Shown in pieces: positions 37,770 through 45,975 of a stretch of DNA of 64,000 bases; the stretch's first letter is position 1, and the number at the start of each line of letters is the position of its first letter. The DNA lies in the NCBI RefSeq assembly GCF_025666195.1, contig NZ_CP102592.1, positions 372,001 to 436,000 on the forward strand. Direction: 5' to 3'. The stretch comes from Xanthomonas sp. CFBP 8443 (GTDB lineage Bacteria > Pseudomonadota > Gammaproteobacteria > Xanthomonadales > Xanthomonadaceae). Both the position numbers and the translations under genes were made by a program. The notes beneath the pieces were generated by a model. It did not search any database and was not told the origin of the DNA. It worked only from the letters and a program-made list of their open reading frames with translations.

Positions 37770-37839
37770 CTGTAGGAGCGGCTTCAGCCGCGACAGGCGC
37801 TATCGGTAACGCGTGTCGCGGCTGAAGCCGCTCCTACAG
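37770..37839. repeat. REP-like inverted pair between convergent genes
   Basis: Units 37770-37795 and 37814-37839 are exact reverse complements (GCGGCTTCAGCCGC core) with an 18-bp spacer. They lie between the VOC gene and the convergent LysR gene, 19 and 25 bp from the respective stop codons. Confidence 0.88.
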
Positions 37840-37864
37840 GGAGGGGTGCGCGAGTGATCCGCAA

Positions 37865-38770
37865 CTACCCGCGCTTTCCCGCCGCATGCGCCTGCGCCAG
37901 CTGCCACAGGTGGCGCACCACCGGTAGCGCCTGCGCGGTGGCCGGCAGCGTGGCCAGCGCCAGTCGTGCCATCGGCACGCGGCCTTCGATGTCCAGGTAG
38001 CGCACGCCGGGCAGTTGCACCTGGGTGGTCGAGGCCGGTACCACCGAGACGCCGAGTTCGGCGGCGACCAGGTTCACGATCGACGACATCTGCGGCGCTT
38101 CCTGCTTGATCTGCAATTCGAAGCCGGACTGGCGGCAGGCTTCGAGGATTTCGTCGTACAGGCTGGTGCCGAAGCTGCGTGGGAACAGGATGAACGGTTC
38201 TCCGGCCAGCGCCGACAGCGGCGCGCGCTTGCGCTTGGCCAGGCGGTGCGCGGCCGGCACCGCGATCTTCATCGGCTCGTCGGGAAATTTCAGCAGTTGC
38301 AGCTCGGGCGGGGTGACCACGCTGTAGCGGATGAAGGCCGCATCCAGGCGGCCCTGCACCAGCGCGGCGAGCAGGCCGGCAGTGTTGGTTTCCTCCAGCG
38401 CCAGCGCCACCGCCGGCCAGCCGCGGCGGAAGTTGCGCACCAGCATCGGCACGATCGGATTGAATGCAGCCGAGGCGGTGAAGCCCAGCCGCAGCACGCC
38501 GCTCTCGCCGCGCGCGGCACGCCGGGCGGCGTCGCCGGCGCGCTCCAGGTCGGCGAGCACGCGCTTGGCCTCGATCCGGAACGCGCGCCCAGCTTCGGTG
38601 AGGTCGGCGCCGCGCGGGGTGCGCACGAACAGCGGCGTGCCCAGCTCCTGCTCCAGCGCACGGATCTGCTGGCTCAGCGGCGGCTGCTGGATGCCCAGCT
38701 GCGCCGCGGCGCGGGTGAAATGCCCGGCTTCGGCGACGGCCAGGAAATAGCGCAGGTGGCGCAGTTCCAT
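37865..38770 (-). CDS. LysR-family transcriptional regulator
   Basis: A 301-aa regulator. The N-terminal helix-turn-helix (about residues 1-60, 'MELRHLRYFLAVAEAGHFTR', 'QPPLSQQIRALEQELGTPLF') is followed by a periplasmic-binding-protein-like effector domain (about 90-295, 'GVLRLGFTASAAFNPIVPML'). ATG 38770 opens the canonical start. It is divergent from an MFS transporter gene. An ATATC-N5-GATAT site just upstream fits the LysR T-N11-A pattern. The pair resembles E. coli YnfL-YnfM in layout, so it may activate the transporter in response to its substrate (inference). Confidence 0.9.
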   Translation of the reverse strand: MELRHLRYFLAVAEAGHFTRAAAQLGIQQPPLSQQIRALEQELGTPLFVRTPRGADLTEAGRAFRIEAKRVLADLERAGDAARRAARGESGVLRLGFTASAAFNPIVPMLVRNFRRGWPAVALALEETNTAGLLAALVQGRLDAAFIRYSVVTPPELQLLKFPDEPMKIAVPAAHRLAKRKRAPLSALAGEPFILFPRSFGTSLYDEILEACRQSGFELQIKQEAPQMSSIVNLVAAELGVSVVPASTTQVQLPGVRYLDIEGRVPMARLALATLPATAQALPVVRHLWQLAQAHAAGKRG

Positions 38771-38772
38771 GT

Positions 38773-38789
38773 CATATCCACAAGATATG
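38773..38789. promoter_or_regulatory. LysR-type T-N11-A dyad
   Basis: CATATC (38773-38778) and GATATG (38784-38789) form a perfect 6-bp inverted repeat with 5-bp spacer, containing a T-N11-A LysR box. It is 3 bp from the LysR start and 80 bp from the MFS start, suiting autoregulation and control of the transporter. Confidence 0.7.
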
Positions 38790-38868
38790 GAGAATGCCTG
38801 GATCATATATTGGACACCGGGTCGGCGCAGGCAAATACTGGCCGTCCTTTCGCTGCGCCATCGCCGTC

Positions 38869-40122
38869 GTGACCACTTCCAGCCAATGCCCGCCGCTGCA
38901 CGCCGTGGACGCCGCGCCGCTGGCGCGCATCCGCCTGGCGCTGTTCCTGGCCGGCTTCGCCACCTTCTCGCTGCTGTACAGCGTGCAGCCGCTGCTGCCG
39001 GCGTTCGCACGCGAATTCGGAGTCGACGCGGCGACCAGTTCGCTGCCGCTGTCGTTGGCCACCGGCGGCCTGGCGATCGCGATCTTCTGCGCCGGCGCGG
39101 TGTCGGAGAATCTCGGTCGGCGCGGGTTGATGTTCGTGTCGATCGCGCTGGCGGCGCTGCTCAACCTGATCGCCGCGTGCCTGCCGCACTGGGGCGCGCT
39201 GGTCGCGGTGCGCGCGCTGTCCGGCGTCGCCCTGGGCGGGGTGCCGGCGGTGGCGATGGTGTACCTGGCCGAGGAGGTGCCGGCGCGCAAGCTGGGCGCG
39301 GCGACCGGCCTGTACGTGGCCGGCAACGCGTTCGGCGGCATGGTCGGGCGCATCGGCATGAGCGTGCTCACCGATCACTTCGACTGGCGCATCGCGCTGG
39401 CGGCGGTCTCGGCGATCGACCTGCTGGCCGCGGTCGGCTTCGTGCTGCTGCTGCCGCGCTCGCGGCATTTCGTGCGCCGCCGCGGCGTCAACCTGCGCTT
39501 CCACCTGCAGGCCTGGGGCGGGCATCTGCGCGATCGCCACCTGCCATGGCTGTTCGCGATTCCGTTCCTGGCGATGGGCGTGTTCGTTAGCGTCTACAAC
39601 TACGCCGGCTTCCGCCTGGGGGGACCGGAGTTCGGGCTCAGCCAGAGCCAGCTGGGCATGATCTTCAGCGCCTACGTGTTCGGCATCGTGTCCTCGTCAG
39701 TGGCCGGTGCCGCCTCGGACCGCTTCGGCCGCGGCCCGGTGGTGCTGGCCGGCATCGCGGTGGCGGCGCTCGGCGTGGCGCTGACCATCGCGCACGTGCT
39801 GGCGGTGGTGATCGCCGGCATCGTGCTGCTGACCATCGGCTTCTTCGTCGCGCACTCGGCGGCCAGCGCCTGGGTCGGCCGGCTGGGCGGACAGAACAAG
39901 GGCCATGCCGCGTCGCTGTACCTGCTGGCCTACTACAGCGGCGCCAGCCTGATCGGCTCGCTCAGCGGCGCGGCCTGGCAACACGGCGGCTGGAACGCGC
40001 TGGCCGCTTGCTGCCTGCTGTTGCTGGGCGTCGCCCTGGTCGCCGCGCAGGTGCTGCGCCTTGGCGCCGACGACAGCCGTCCGTACGGCCGCTTCGGCCC
40101 GCATCCGCCGCGCGGCGAATAG
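38869..40122 (+). CDS. MFS transporter (12-helix efflux type)
   Basis: A 417-aa major facilitator with about twelve membrane helices. The motif-A-like loop after TM2 is 'GAVSENLGRRGLMFVSIAL', with a second copy after TM8 'GAASDRFGRGPVVLAGIAV'. TM1 includes 'FLAGFATFSLLYSVQPLLPAF', frequent in YnfM/arabinose-efflux-type permeases. GTG 38869 is chosen because an upstream ATG at 38794 would place translation over the LysR operator region; this is not certain. Substrate unknown. Likely controlled by the divergent LysR protein. Confidence 0.85.
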   Translation: MTTSSQCPPLHAVDAAPLARIRLALFLAGFATFSLLYSVQPLLPAFAREFGVDAATSSLPLSLATGGLAIAIFCAGAVSENLGRRGLMFVSIALAALLNLIAACLPHWGALVAVRALSGVALGGVPAVAMVYLAEEVPARKLGAATGLYVAGNAFGGMVGRIGMSVLTDHFDWRIALAAVSAIDLLAAVGFVLLLPRSRHFVRRRGVNLRFHLQAWGGHLRDRHLPWLFAIPFLAMGVFVSVYNYAGFRLGGPEFGLSQSQLGMIFSAYVFGIVSSSVAGAASDRFGRGPVVLAGIAVAALGVALTIAHVLAVVIAGIVLLTIGFFVAHSAASAWVGRLGGQNKGHAASLYLLAYYSGASLIGSLSGAAWQHGGWNALAACCLLLLGVALVAAQVLRLGADDSRPYGRFGPHPPRGE

Positions 40123-40176
40123 CCGGCTGCGCTGTCCCTCCGGGAGCGACCGTTTTTCCTTGCCTGGAGGCAGCCT

Positions 40177-40557
40177 GTGCAGATCGACCGTCTCGACCAT
40201 CTGGTCCTCACCGTCGCCGACATTGAGGCCAGCTGCGCGTTCTACGCGCTCGTGCTCGGCATGCAGGTGCAGCGCTTCGGCGAAGGCCGCACCGCGTTGG
40301 CGTTCGGCCAACAGAAGATCAACCTGCACGCCGCCGGCCGCGAGTTCGAGCCGAAGGCGCGCGTGCCCACGCCCGGCTCCGGCGATCTGTGCTTCATCAC
40401 CGCCACGCCGCTGGCGCAGGTGCGCCGCGAACTGGACGCGGCGGCGGTCGCCATCGAGGACGGCCCGGTGCAGCGCACCGGCGCCACCGGTCCGATCCTG
40501 TCGCTGTATTTCCGCGATCCGGACGGCAATCTGATCGAGGTCAGCAACGTTCTGTAG
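40177..40557 (+). CDS. VOC family protein (glyoxalase-like), 126 aa
   Basis: A single VOC module of standard length. 'IDRLDHLVLTVADIEASCAFY' at the start and 'YFRDPDGNLIEVSNV' at the end carry the usual His and Glu metal ligands. Similar short proteins are labelled 'VOC family virulence protein' or glyoxalase in Xanthomonas and Pseudomonas. GTG 40177 is supported by TGGAGG 8 bp upstream. It follows the MFS gene by 54 bp on the same strand and may be co-transcribed. Confidence 0.85.
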   Translation: MQIDRLDHLVLTVADIEASCAFYALVLGMQVQRFGEGRTALAFGQQKINLHAAGREFEPKARVPTPGSGDLCFITATPLAQVRRELDAAAVAIEDGPVQRTGATGPILSLYFRDPDGNLIEVSNVL

Positions 40558-40768
40558 TGCGATGGCCAAGCTTGCGGACGTTCCGCTGGGTTCGTCCGGT
40601 CGATGCCGAGGCTGCCCCCAACCGCTCCCTGCAGGAGCGCCGCACCCGCGTGCCGATCGGGTGCGCGGGTGCGTACGCCTTGGCAACCTGTGCACGTTCA
40701 TGTGCGGCCTTGTGCCGTGGCCGTGGATGCCCAAGATAGAGGCTACCCGCCGCTATCGGAGTCCTGTG

Positions 40769-41620
40769 ATGCGTCAGTTGCTGCAGCCAGAGGCGGATGC
40801 CGACGCCGCAGCGCTGGAAGCGTTCGTCGAACGCCACCGGCGCCTGTTCGTGCTGACCGGCGCTGGATGCAGCACCGATTCGGGCATTCCCGACTACCGC
40901 GATGCCGCCGGCGACTGGAAGCGCGCGCAGCCGGTCACCTACCAGGCGTTCATGGGCGAACTGGCGACGCGTCAGCGCTACTGGGCGCGCAGCCTGGTCG
41001 GCTGGCCGCGCTTCGGCCATGCCCGGCCCAATGCCACGCATGCGGCGCTGGCGCAGTTGGAAGCGCGCGGCCAGGTTGAACTGCTGCTGACCCAGAACGT
41101 GGATTGCCTGCACCAGGCCGCCGGCAGCCAGGCGGTGATCGACCTGCACGGGCGCCTGGACGTGGTGCGCTGCATGGGCTGCGAACGGCGCCTGCCGCGC
41201 GAGGACTTCCAGCAGCAGCTGCTGCAGCACAATCCGCAGTGGGCGACGCTGCAGGCCGGGCAGGCACCCGATGGCGACGCCGACCTGGAGGACGTGGACT
41301 TCGCCGCCTTCGTGGTGCCGGCCTGCACGCAGTGCGGCGGCGTGCTGAAGCCGGACGTGGTGTTCTTCGGCGAAAACGTGCCGCGCGAGCGCGTGGCCGC
41401 CGCCTTCGCGCACCTGCAGCAGGCCGACGCGATGCTGGTGGTGGGCTCGTCGTTGATGGTGTATTCCGGCTTCCGCTTCGTGCAGGCCGCGGCCAAGGCC
41501 GGATTGCCGATCGCCGCGGTCAACCTCGGCCGCACCCGCGGCGACGACTTGCTGAGCCTGAAGCTGGCCCAGCCCTGCGCGCAGGCGCTGGAGTTCCTGC
41601 TGCCGCGCGTGGCGGCCTAG
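40769..41620 (+). CDS. Sirtuin NAD-dependent protein deacylase, class II (SIRT4-like)
   Basis: A 283-aa sirtuin distinct from the one at 26380. The NAD motif 'VLTGAGCSTDSGIPDYRD' (GCST, DYRD) is typical of class II. 'TQNVDCLHQAAGS' and the catalytic His of 'DLHGRLDVVRC' follow. The zinc module uses CMGC and CTQC pairs separated by a long insert (about 45 residues). 'VVFFGENVPRERV' and 'VVGSSLMVYSGFRF' complete the fold. ATG 40769 starts the conserved region; the frame is open further upstream without family match. Class II sirtuins often remove lipoyl/biotinyl or acetyl groups; the activity here is not known. Confidence 0.9.
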   Translation: MRQLLQPEADADAAALEAFVERHRRLFVLTGAGCSTDSGIPDYRDAAGDWKRAQPVTYQAFMGELATRQRYWARSLVGWPRFGHARPNATHAALAQLEARGQVELLLTQNVDCLHQAAGSQAVIDLHGRLDVVRCMGCERRLPREDFQQQLLQHNPQWATLQAGQAPDGDADLEDVDFAAFVVPACTQCGGVLKPDVVFFGENVPRERVAAAFAHLQQADAMLVVGSSLMVYSGFRFVQAAAKAGLPIAAVNLGRTRGDDLLSLKLAQPCAQALEFLLPRVAA

Positions 41621-42008
41621 GGCGAGTCGTCGGTCCCAGAGAAGGCCGCGCCGCTCTTGCGCGCGCATGCGGCAAGCAAGAGGGCGGAAATGGCACCTGT
41701 CCATGTCCGAGCGATGCCGCGTGCGCGCGCAAGAACGGCCCGTCGGGTTGGGTCTGGCAGGCCGCCACCCGGCGCCGCGCGGCTTGACCTGAGCGCCAGT
41801 CAGGCGCTGCGCCACGCAACGCCAGGTGGCGGCCTGCCAGACCCAGCGCGGCCTGCTTGGAATTGACGACTCGCCCTGGCGGCTCCGGCACCGCGCGTTC
41901 CGAATCCGCGCACGAACTGATCCATCGGCAGTGGTTGATCGGCAGCGCCGGCAGGAGTGCAATGGCAGCTTGCCCGCACTGCGGCGGGCGCCCCCACGGA
42001 ACGCCACC
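41621..42008. other. Intergenic region with a large inverted repeat
   Basis: About 390 bp between the class II sirtuin and the OYE-type gene. The main feature is the cruciform-like inverted repeat at 41747-41847, listed separately. No gene, and no T-run next to the hairpin. Confidence 0.6.
41747..41847. repeat. Long inverted repeat with nested hairpin
   Basis: GGGTCTGGCAGGCCGCCACC (41750-41769) and its exact complement (41825-41844) form a 20-bp stem, extendable to about 28 bp with two mismatches. The 45-base loop contains a second hairpin GCGCC-AGTCA-GGCGC. The structure is unlike the REP-like units and has no visible second copy in the window. Confidence 0.8.
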
Positions 42009-43106
42009 TTGAGCCATCTCTTCTCGCCCCTCGCCCTGGGGCCGCTGTCGTTGTCCAATCGCATCGTCATCGCGCCGATGTGCCAGTACTCCGCCGAGCA
42101 TGGCCAGGCCAGCGACTGGCACACCATCCACCTCGGCCAGCTGGCGCAGTCCGGTGCCGGCTTGATGATCCTGGAGGCCACCGCGGTGGAGCCGCGCGGG
42201 CGCATCAGCTACGCCGACCTGGGCCTGTGGGACGACGCCACCGAAGCGGCGCTGCGCGGCGTGCTGGCCTCGGTGCGGCGCTGGTCACCGATGCCGCTGG
42301 GGATCCAGCTCGCGCATGCCGGGCGCAAGGCGTCCACGCAAAAGCCCTGGGACGGCGGCGCTGCGATCGCGCCGGCACAGCCGAACGGCTGGCAGACCGT
42401 GGCGCCGTCGGCGCTGCCCTTCGCCGAGCACGGCACGCCGCCGCAGGCGCTGGACCTGGCCGGCATCGACGCCATCGTCGCCGCGTTCGTCGCGTCGGCG
42501 CAGCGCGCCGAACGGCTGGGTTTCGAACTGATCGAACTGCATGCCGCGCACGGCTACCTGCTGCACCAGTTCCTGTCGCCGCTGAGCAACCAGCGCGCCG
42601 ACGCCTACGGCGGCAGCCTGGACAACCGCATGCGCCTGCTGCTGCGCGTGCATGCGGCGGTGCGCGCGGCGGTGTCGGCGTCGGTGGCGGTGGGCGTGCG
42701 CCTCTCCGCCACCGACTGGGTCGAGGGCGGCTGGGACGTGGCGCAGAGCATCGTGCTGGCGCAGGCGTTGCAGGCGCAGGGTTGCGATTACCTGCACGTG
42801 TCCAGCGGCGGCCTCGACCGCCGCCAGCAGATCCCGGTCGCGGCCGGCTACCAGGTGCCGCAGGCCGAGGCGATCCATCGCGCGGTGACGATGCCGGTGA
42901 TCGCGGTCGGCCTGATCACCGAGCCGCAGCACGCCGAGGCGATCCTGGCCGAGGGCCAGGCCGACGCGATCGCGCTGGCCCGCGGCATCCTCTACGATCC
43001 GCGTTGGCCGTGGCACGCCGCCGCCGCACTCGGCGCCAAGCTGAAGCCGGCGCCGCAATACCTGCGCTGCGAGCCGCGCTCGGCGCGCGGCCTGTTCGAC
43101 GCATGA
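42009..43106 (+). CDS. Old-yellow-enzyme NADH:flavin oxidoreductase (YqjM/XenA type)
   Basis: A 365-aa FMN-dependent ene-reductase. 'LSNRIVIAPMCQYSAEHG' has the active-site Cys of the thermophilic-like/YqjM-XenA class. 'GIQLAHAGRKAST' and 'ELHAAHGYLLHQFLSP' carry substrate and FMN His residues. 'LSNQRADAYGGSLDNRMRLL' and 'ALARGILYDPRWPWHAA' complete the barrel. TTG 42009 is preferred because it begins 'LSHLFSPLALGPLSLSNR' at the family start and no ATG exists in frame after 41826. The enzyme reduces activated C=C bonds or nitro compounds; the physiological substrate is unknown. A dehydrogenase gene follows by 61 bp. Confidence 0.9.
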   Translation: MSHLFSPLALGPLSLSNRIVIAPMCQYSAEHGQASDWHTIHLGQLAQSGAGLMILEATAVEPRGRISYADLGLWDDATEAALRGVLASVRRWSPMPLGIQLAHAGRKASTQKPWDGGAAIAPAQPNGWQTVAPSALPFAEHGTPPQALDLAGIDAIVAAFVASAQRAERLGFELIELHAAHGYLLHQFLSPLSNQRADAYGGSLDNRMRLLLRVHAAVRAAVSASVAVGVRLSATDWVEGGWDVAQSIVLAQALQAQGCDYLHVSSGGLDRRQQIPVAAGYQVPQAEAIHRAVTMPVIAVGLITEPQHAEAILAEGQADAIALARGILYDPRWPWHAAAALGAKLKPAPQYLRCEPRSARGLFDA

Positions 43107-43167
43107 TGCGCGCGCGCCTGGCCGTGCAGGGCGCGGCCTCAACCTCGCACCATTCAAGGAGTTTGCG

Positions 43168-44043
43168 ATGAGCATCGGTTTTCTCGGCCTGGGCACGATG
43201 GGCCTGCCGATCGCGCACAACCTGCTGCGCGCCGGGCATGCGCTGACCGTGTGGAACCGCAGTGCGGGCGCGGCGCAGACGCTGCTCGATGCCGGCGCGC
43301 AGGCGGCCGCGCAGCCGGCCGATGCGGTGCGCGGCCAGGTGCTGTTCTCGATGCTGGCCGACGACACGGCGGTGCGCGAGACCCTGCTCGACCGTGGCGC
43401 GCTCGACGCGCTGCCTGCCGGCAGCGTGCACGTCAACATGGCCACGATCTCGGTGGCGTTGGCGCGCGAACTGAGCGCGCTGCATGCCGAACGCGGCGTG
43501 GCCTATCTGGCCATCCCGGTACTGGGCCGGCATGACGTGGCGGCCGCCGGCCAGCTCAACCTGCTCGCCGCCGGCGACGCCGCCGCGCTGGCGCGGGTGC
43601 AGCCGCTGCTCGACGTGATCGGGCGCAAGACCTGGTATTTCGGCGCTGCGCCGGAGCAGGCCAACGCGGTCAAGCTGGCCGCCAACCTGTGCCTGGCCAG
43701 TGCGATCGGCACCATGGCCGAAGCCTCGGCGCTGGTGCGCGGGCACGGCGTGGACGCGGCCGACTTCCTGGGCATGCTGGTCAACACCCTGTTCGCCGCG
43801 CCGGCGTACCAGAACTACGGCGGCATGATCGCGCAGCAGCGCTACAGTCCGGCCGGCTTCAAGACCACGCTGGGGCTGAAAGACGTGCGCCTGGCGCTGA
43901 GCGCCGGCGAGACCCGGCACGTACCGATGCCGCTGGCGGCGGTGCTGCGCGACCAGTTCATCGACGCGATCGCGCACGGCGACGGCGAGCTGGACTGGTC
44001 GGCGCTGGCCAAGGTCGCCGCACGCCGCGCCGGGCAGGACTGA
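43168..44043 (+). CDS. 3-hydroxyisobutyrate dehydrogenase-family NAD(P) oxidoreductase
   Basis: A 291-aa beta-hydroxyacid dehydrogenase-type protein. The Rossmann start is 'IGFLGLGTMGLPIAHNLLRAG' and the catalytic Lys lies in 'ANAVKLAANLCLASAIG'. The usual substrate motif DAPVSGG is replaced by 'AIPVLGRHDVAAAG', so it may belong to the divergent branch with imine or other reductases rather than true 3-hydroxyisobutyrate dehydrogenase. ATG 43168 follows CAAGGAG. It lies 61 bp after the OYE gene and probably forms a transcript with it. Confidence 0.85.
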   Translation: MSIGFLGLGTMGLPIAHNLLRAGHALTVWNRSAGAAQTLLDAGAQAAAQPADAVRGQVLFSMLADDTAVRETLLDRGALDALPAGSVHVNMATISVALARELSALHAERGVAYLAIPVLGRHDVAAAGQLNLLAAGDAAALARVQPLLDVIGRKTWYFGAAPEQANAVKLAANLCLASAIGTMAEASALVRGHGVDAADFLGMLVNTLFAAPAYQNYGGMIAQQRYSPAGFKTTLGLKDVRLALSAGETRHVPMPLAAVLRDQFIDAIAHGDGELDWSALAKVAARRAGQD

Positions 44044-44172
44044 GCGCCCGATCAGGCCGGATCTTCAGGCGGCCTTGTCGCGGCATGGCGCAGACTGCGT
44101 CGCCGCGCTTGAGCTGGCCGCATGCTTCCCGCTAAGGTGCGGCGGCTAGCAGGCGCATCATAGGAGGATGCC

Positions 44173-44613
44173 ATGAGCCCGAATTCGTCCGACCCCGGCG
44201 CCATGACGCCCATCCAGCCGCCGCGCGCGGTCGCGCGCGAGACCGTGCTCGGCCCCGAGCACCAGGACCACCCCGATCATCTGCTGTACGCGCAGATCCG
44301 CGAAGGCGTGCACGCGCTGGACGCCGCCTGCGGCCGCGCCCCCGATGCGATCAGCGAGCGGATGGTGGCGCGGCTGCTGCCACTGGCGAAGGAGTACGGC
44401 TTCGACCAGGTCGATCACGTGGTGCTGAGCCGTGAACTGGGCGAGGTGGAGCAGGGCGAGAACGTATTCCTGGTGCGCGGCGACCTGGACGATCCGGCGC
44501 ACCTGCGCGCGCACATCACTACCCACGAGGCGGTCGGCATGTCGGTGGAAGACTCGCTGGCGCGGCTGGAGAAGGTCAACCGGCGGCTGGCGCTGCGACT
44601 GCGTCCGGAGTAG
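44173..44613 (+). CDS. Orphan XVIPCD-domain protein, candidate type IV secretion substrate
   Basis: A 146-aa protein consisting almost entirely of an XVIPCD (X-T4SS effector C-terminal secretion domain). The conserved blocks are 'HPDHLLYAQIREGVHALD' (33-50), 'SERMVARLLPLAKEYGFDQV' plus 'DHVVLS' (61-86), 'GENVFLVRGDLDDPAHLRAH' (95-114) and 'SLARLEKVN' (128-136). In Xanthomonas and Stenotrophomonas this domain is recognised by VirD4 and normally sits behind a toxic N-terminal domain killing rival bacteria. Here only about 28 residues precede it, so there is no effector domain and no adjacent immunity lipoprotein. ATG 44173 follows AGGAGG at 44162-44167. It may be an adaptor, a regulator or a relic. 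Confidence 0.82.
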   Translation: MSPNSSDPGAMTPIQPPRAVARETVLGPEHQDHPDHLLYAQIREGVHALDAACGRAPDAISERMVARLLPLAKEYGFDQVDHVVLSRELGEVEQGENVFLVRGDLDDPAHLRAHITTHEAVGMSVEDSLARLEKVNRRLALRLRPE

Positions 44614-44661
44614 ACGTGGCGTGCCGGCACGGCGCCTGCGGCCAGCGCACGGACGCTCCAC

Positions 44662-44956
44662 CTGTAGGAGCGGCTTCAGCCGCGACGAACGAAGCGGTGC
44701 ACTTTCCTGCGCGGGTGAGGAGTCGGGACTGAAGTCCCTCCCACAGTGCACCCGATTGGCCTGCGCAAGTCCCTGTAGGAGCGGCTTCAGCCGCGAGAGC
44801 GAAGTAGCACACTTTCCTCTGCACGGGAAGGTACCGGGACTGAAGTGCCCCCCTACAGTGCATCCGGTTGATCCTGCCGCAAGTCCCTGTGGGAGCGACT
44901 TCAGTCGCGACAGGCCTTACCGGTAAAGCCCGTCGCGGCTGAAGCCGCTCCTACAG
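44662..44956. repeat. Six REP-like units of three stem families
   Basis: Units at 44662-44686 (GCGGCTTCAGCCGC), 44722-44746 (GGGACTGAAGTCCC), 44772-44796 (GCGGCTTCAGCCGC), 44834-44859 (degenerate GGGACTGAAGTGCC), 44887-44913 (GCGACTTCAGTCGC) and 44932-44956 (GCGGCTGAAGCCGC). Orientation alternates, as in BIME-type clusters. Confidence 0.88.
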
Positions 44957-45012
44957 TCGGCAAGGCGCCCGTCAAGGCCCGACGGCATTCCACATCCAAT
45001 GTCCTGGCACCA

Positions 45013-45052
45013 TCCGCCGCCGCCGCCACCGCCACCGCCACCGCCACCGTCC
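45013..45052. repeat. GCC/ACC-rich simple repeat
   Basis: Trinucleotide/hexanucleotide run of CCGCCGCCGCCACCGCCACC-like units. It would encode poly-Pro in one frame but lies outside any credible gene. Confidence 0.8.
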
Positions 45053-45061
45053 CGAGCTCTA

Positions 45062-45097
45062 GCCCGAGTCCCGAGTCCCGAGTCCCGAGTCCCGAAA
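45062..45097. repeat. GAGTCCC heptamer repeat before purU
   Basis: About four tandem CCCGAGT units end 22 bp before the purU ATG. The inverted counterpart (GGGACTC units) follows the gene at 45976-46005. Confidence 0.85.
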
Positions 45098-45118
45098 TTC
45101 TCCCCTATCATTGGCCCG

Positions 45119-45970
45119 ATGCGCCCCGACTACATCCTGACCCTGTCCTGCCCGGACCGTACCGGCATCGTCTACCGCGTCAGCGGCCTGCTGTTCGAGC
45201 ACGGCTGCAACATCCTCGATGCGCAGCAGTTCGGCGACGAGGAGAGCGGCCGGTTCTTCCTGCGCGTGCACTTCGACGTGCCCGCCGACGGCATCGTCGC
45301 CGCGGTGAAGGTGCAGTTGACGCCGCTCGCCGCCGACTACGCGATGGACTGGCAACTGCACGATGCGCGCCGCCGCGCGCGCCTGCTGGTGCTGGTCAGC
45401 AAGCAGGGCCATTGTCTCAACGATCTGCTGTTCCGCGCGCACAGCCGGCAACTGCGCGTGGACATCGCCGCGGTGGCGTCCAACCACCAGGATTTCGCTG
45501 CGTTGGCGCAGTCCTACGACGTGCCGTTCCACCACCTGCCGGTCAGCGCCGCCAACCGTGACGCGCAGGAGGCGCAGCTGCTGGCGCTGGTGGAGCGCGA
45601 ACGCATCGACCTGGTGGTGCTGGCGCGCTACATGCAGATCCTGTCGCCGACGCTGTGCGCGGCGCTGGCCGGGCGCGCGATCAACATCCATCACAGCTTC
45701 CTGCCCAGCTTCAAGGGCGCGCAGCCGTACCACCAGGCGCACGCGCGCGGGGTCAAGATCATCGGCGCCACCGCGCATTACGTCACCGGCGATCTCGACG
45801 AAGGCCCGATCATCGAACAGGACGTGGCCCGCGTCGATCACGCGATGACCCCGCGCGACCTGGTGCGCCTGGGGAGCGACACCGAATCGCAGGTGCTGGC
45901 GCGCGCGGTGCGCCGCCATGTCGAGCATCGGATTCTGTTGAATGGACACCGCACGGTGGTGTTTCGCTGA
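45119..45970 (+). CDS. purU: Formyltetrahydrofolate deformylase
   Basis: Hydrolyses 10-formyltetrahydrofolate to formate and tetrahydrofolate, balancing one-carbon pools with purine and glycine/methionine supply. The 283 aa comprise an N-terminal ACT domain (about 1-80, 'TLSCPDRTGIVYRVSGLLFEHG') and a C-terminal formyltransferase-like domain (about 85-283). The catalytic signature is 'INIHHSFLPSFKGA', with 'GATAHYVTGDLDEGPIIEQD' holding the catalytic Asp. ATG 45119 is chosen: the frame is open upstream only through simple repeats. The gene is bracketed by inverted heptamer repeats. Confidence 0.95.
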   Translation: MRPDYILTLSCPDRTGIVYRVSGLLFEHGCNILDAQQFGDEESGRFFLRVHFDVPADGIVAAVKVQLTPLAADYAMDWQLHDARRRARLLVLVSKQGHCLNDLLFRAHSRQLRVDIAAVASNHQDFAALAQSYDVPFHHLPVSAANRDAQEAQLLALVERERIDLVVLARYMQILSPTLCAALAGRAINIHHSFLPSFKGAQPYHQAHARGVKIIGATAHYVTGDLDEGPIIEQDVARVDHAMTPRDLVRLGSDTESQVLARAVRRHVEHRILLNGHRTVVFR

Positions 45971-45975
45971 TCTTG

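Larger units (their letters stand above)
44614..45118. other. Repeat-dense intergenic region
   Basis: About 500 bp with six REP-like units (44662-44956), a GCCACC-type simple repeat (about 45013-45052) and GAGTCCC heptamers (45062-45097) immediately before purU. No gene seen. Confidence 0.8.

Noticed and set aside
41760..41850. Idea that the inverted repeat is a Rho-independent terminator of the sirtuin gene
   Set aside because: No T-run follows either arm and it lies over 120 bp from the stop codon.
44662..44956. CRISPR-like array in the cluster of about 25-bp repeats
   Set aside because: Units alternate orientation, vary in stem sequence and have irregular spacers; they match the REP-like units elsewhere and no cas gene is near.
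45013..45118. N-terminal poly-Pro extension of PurU from an upstream ATG
   Set aside because: The extension consists of simple repeats and lacks family similarity; ATG 45119 gives the exact PurU start and length.
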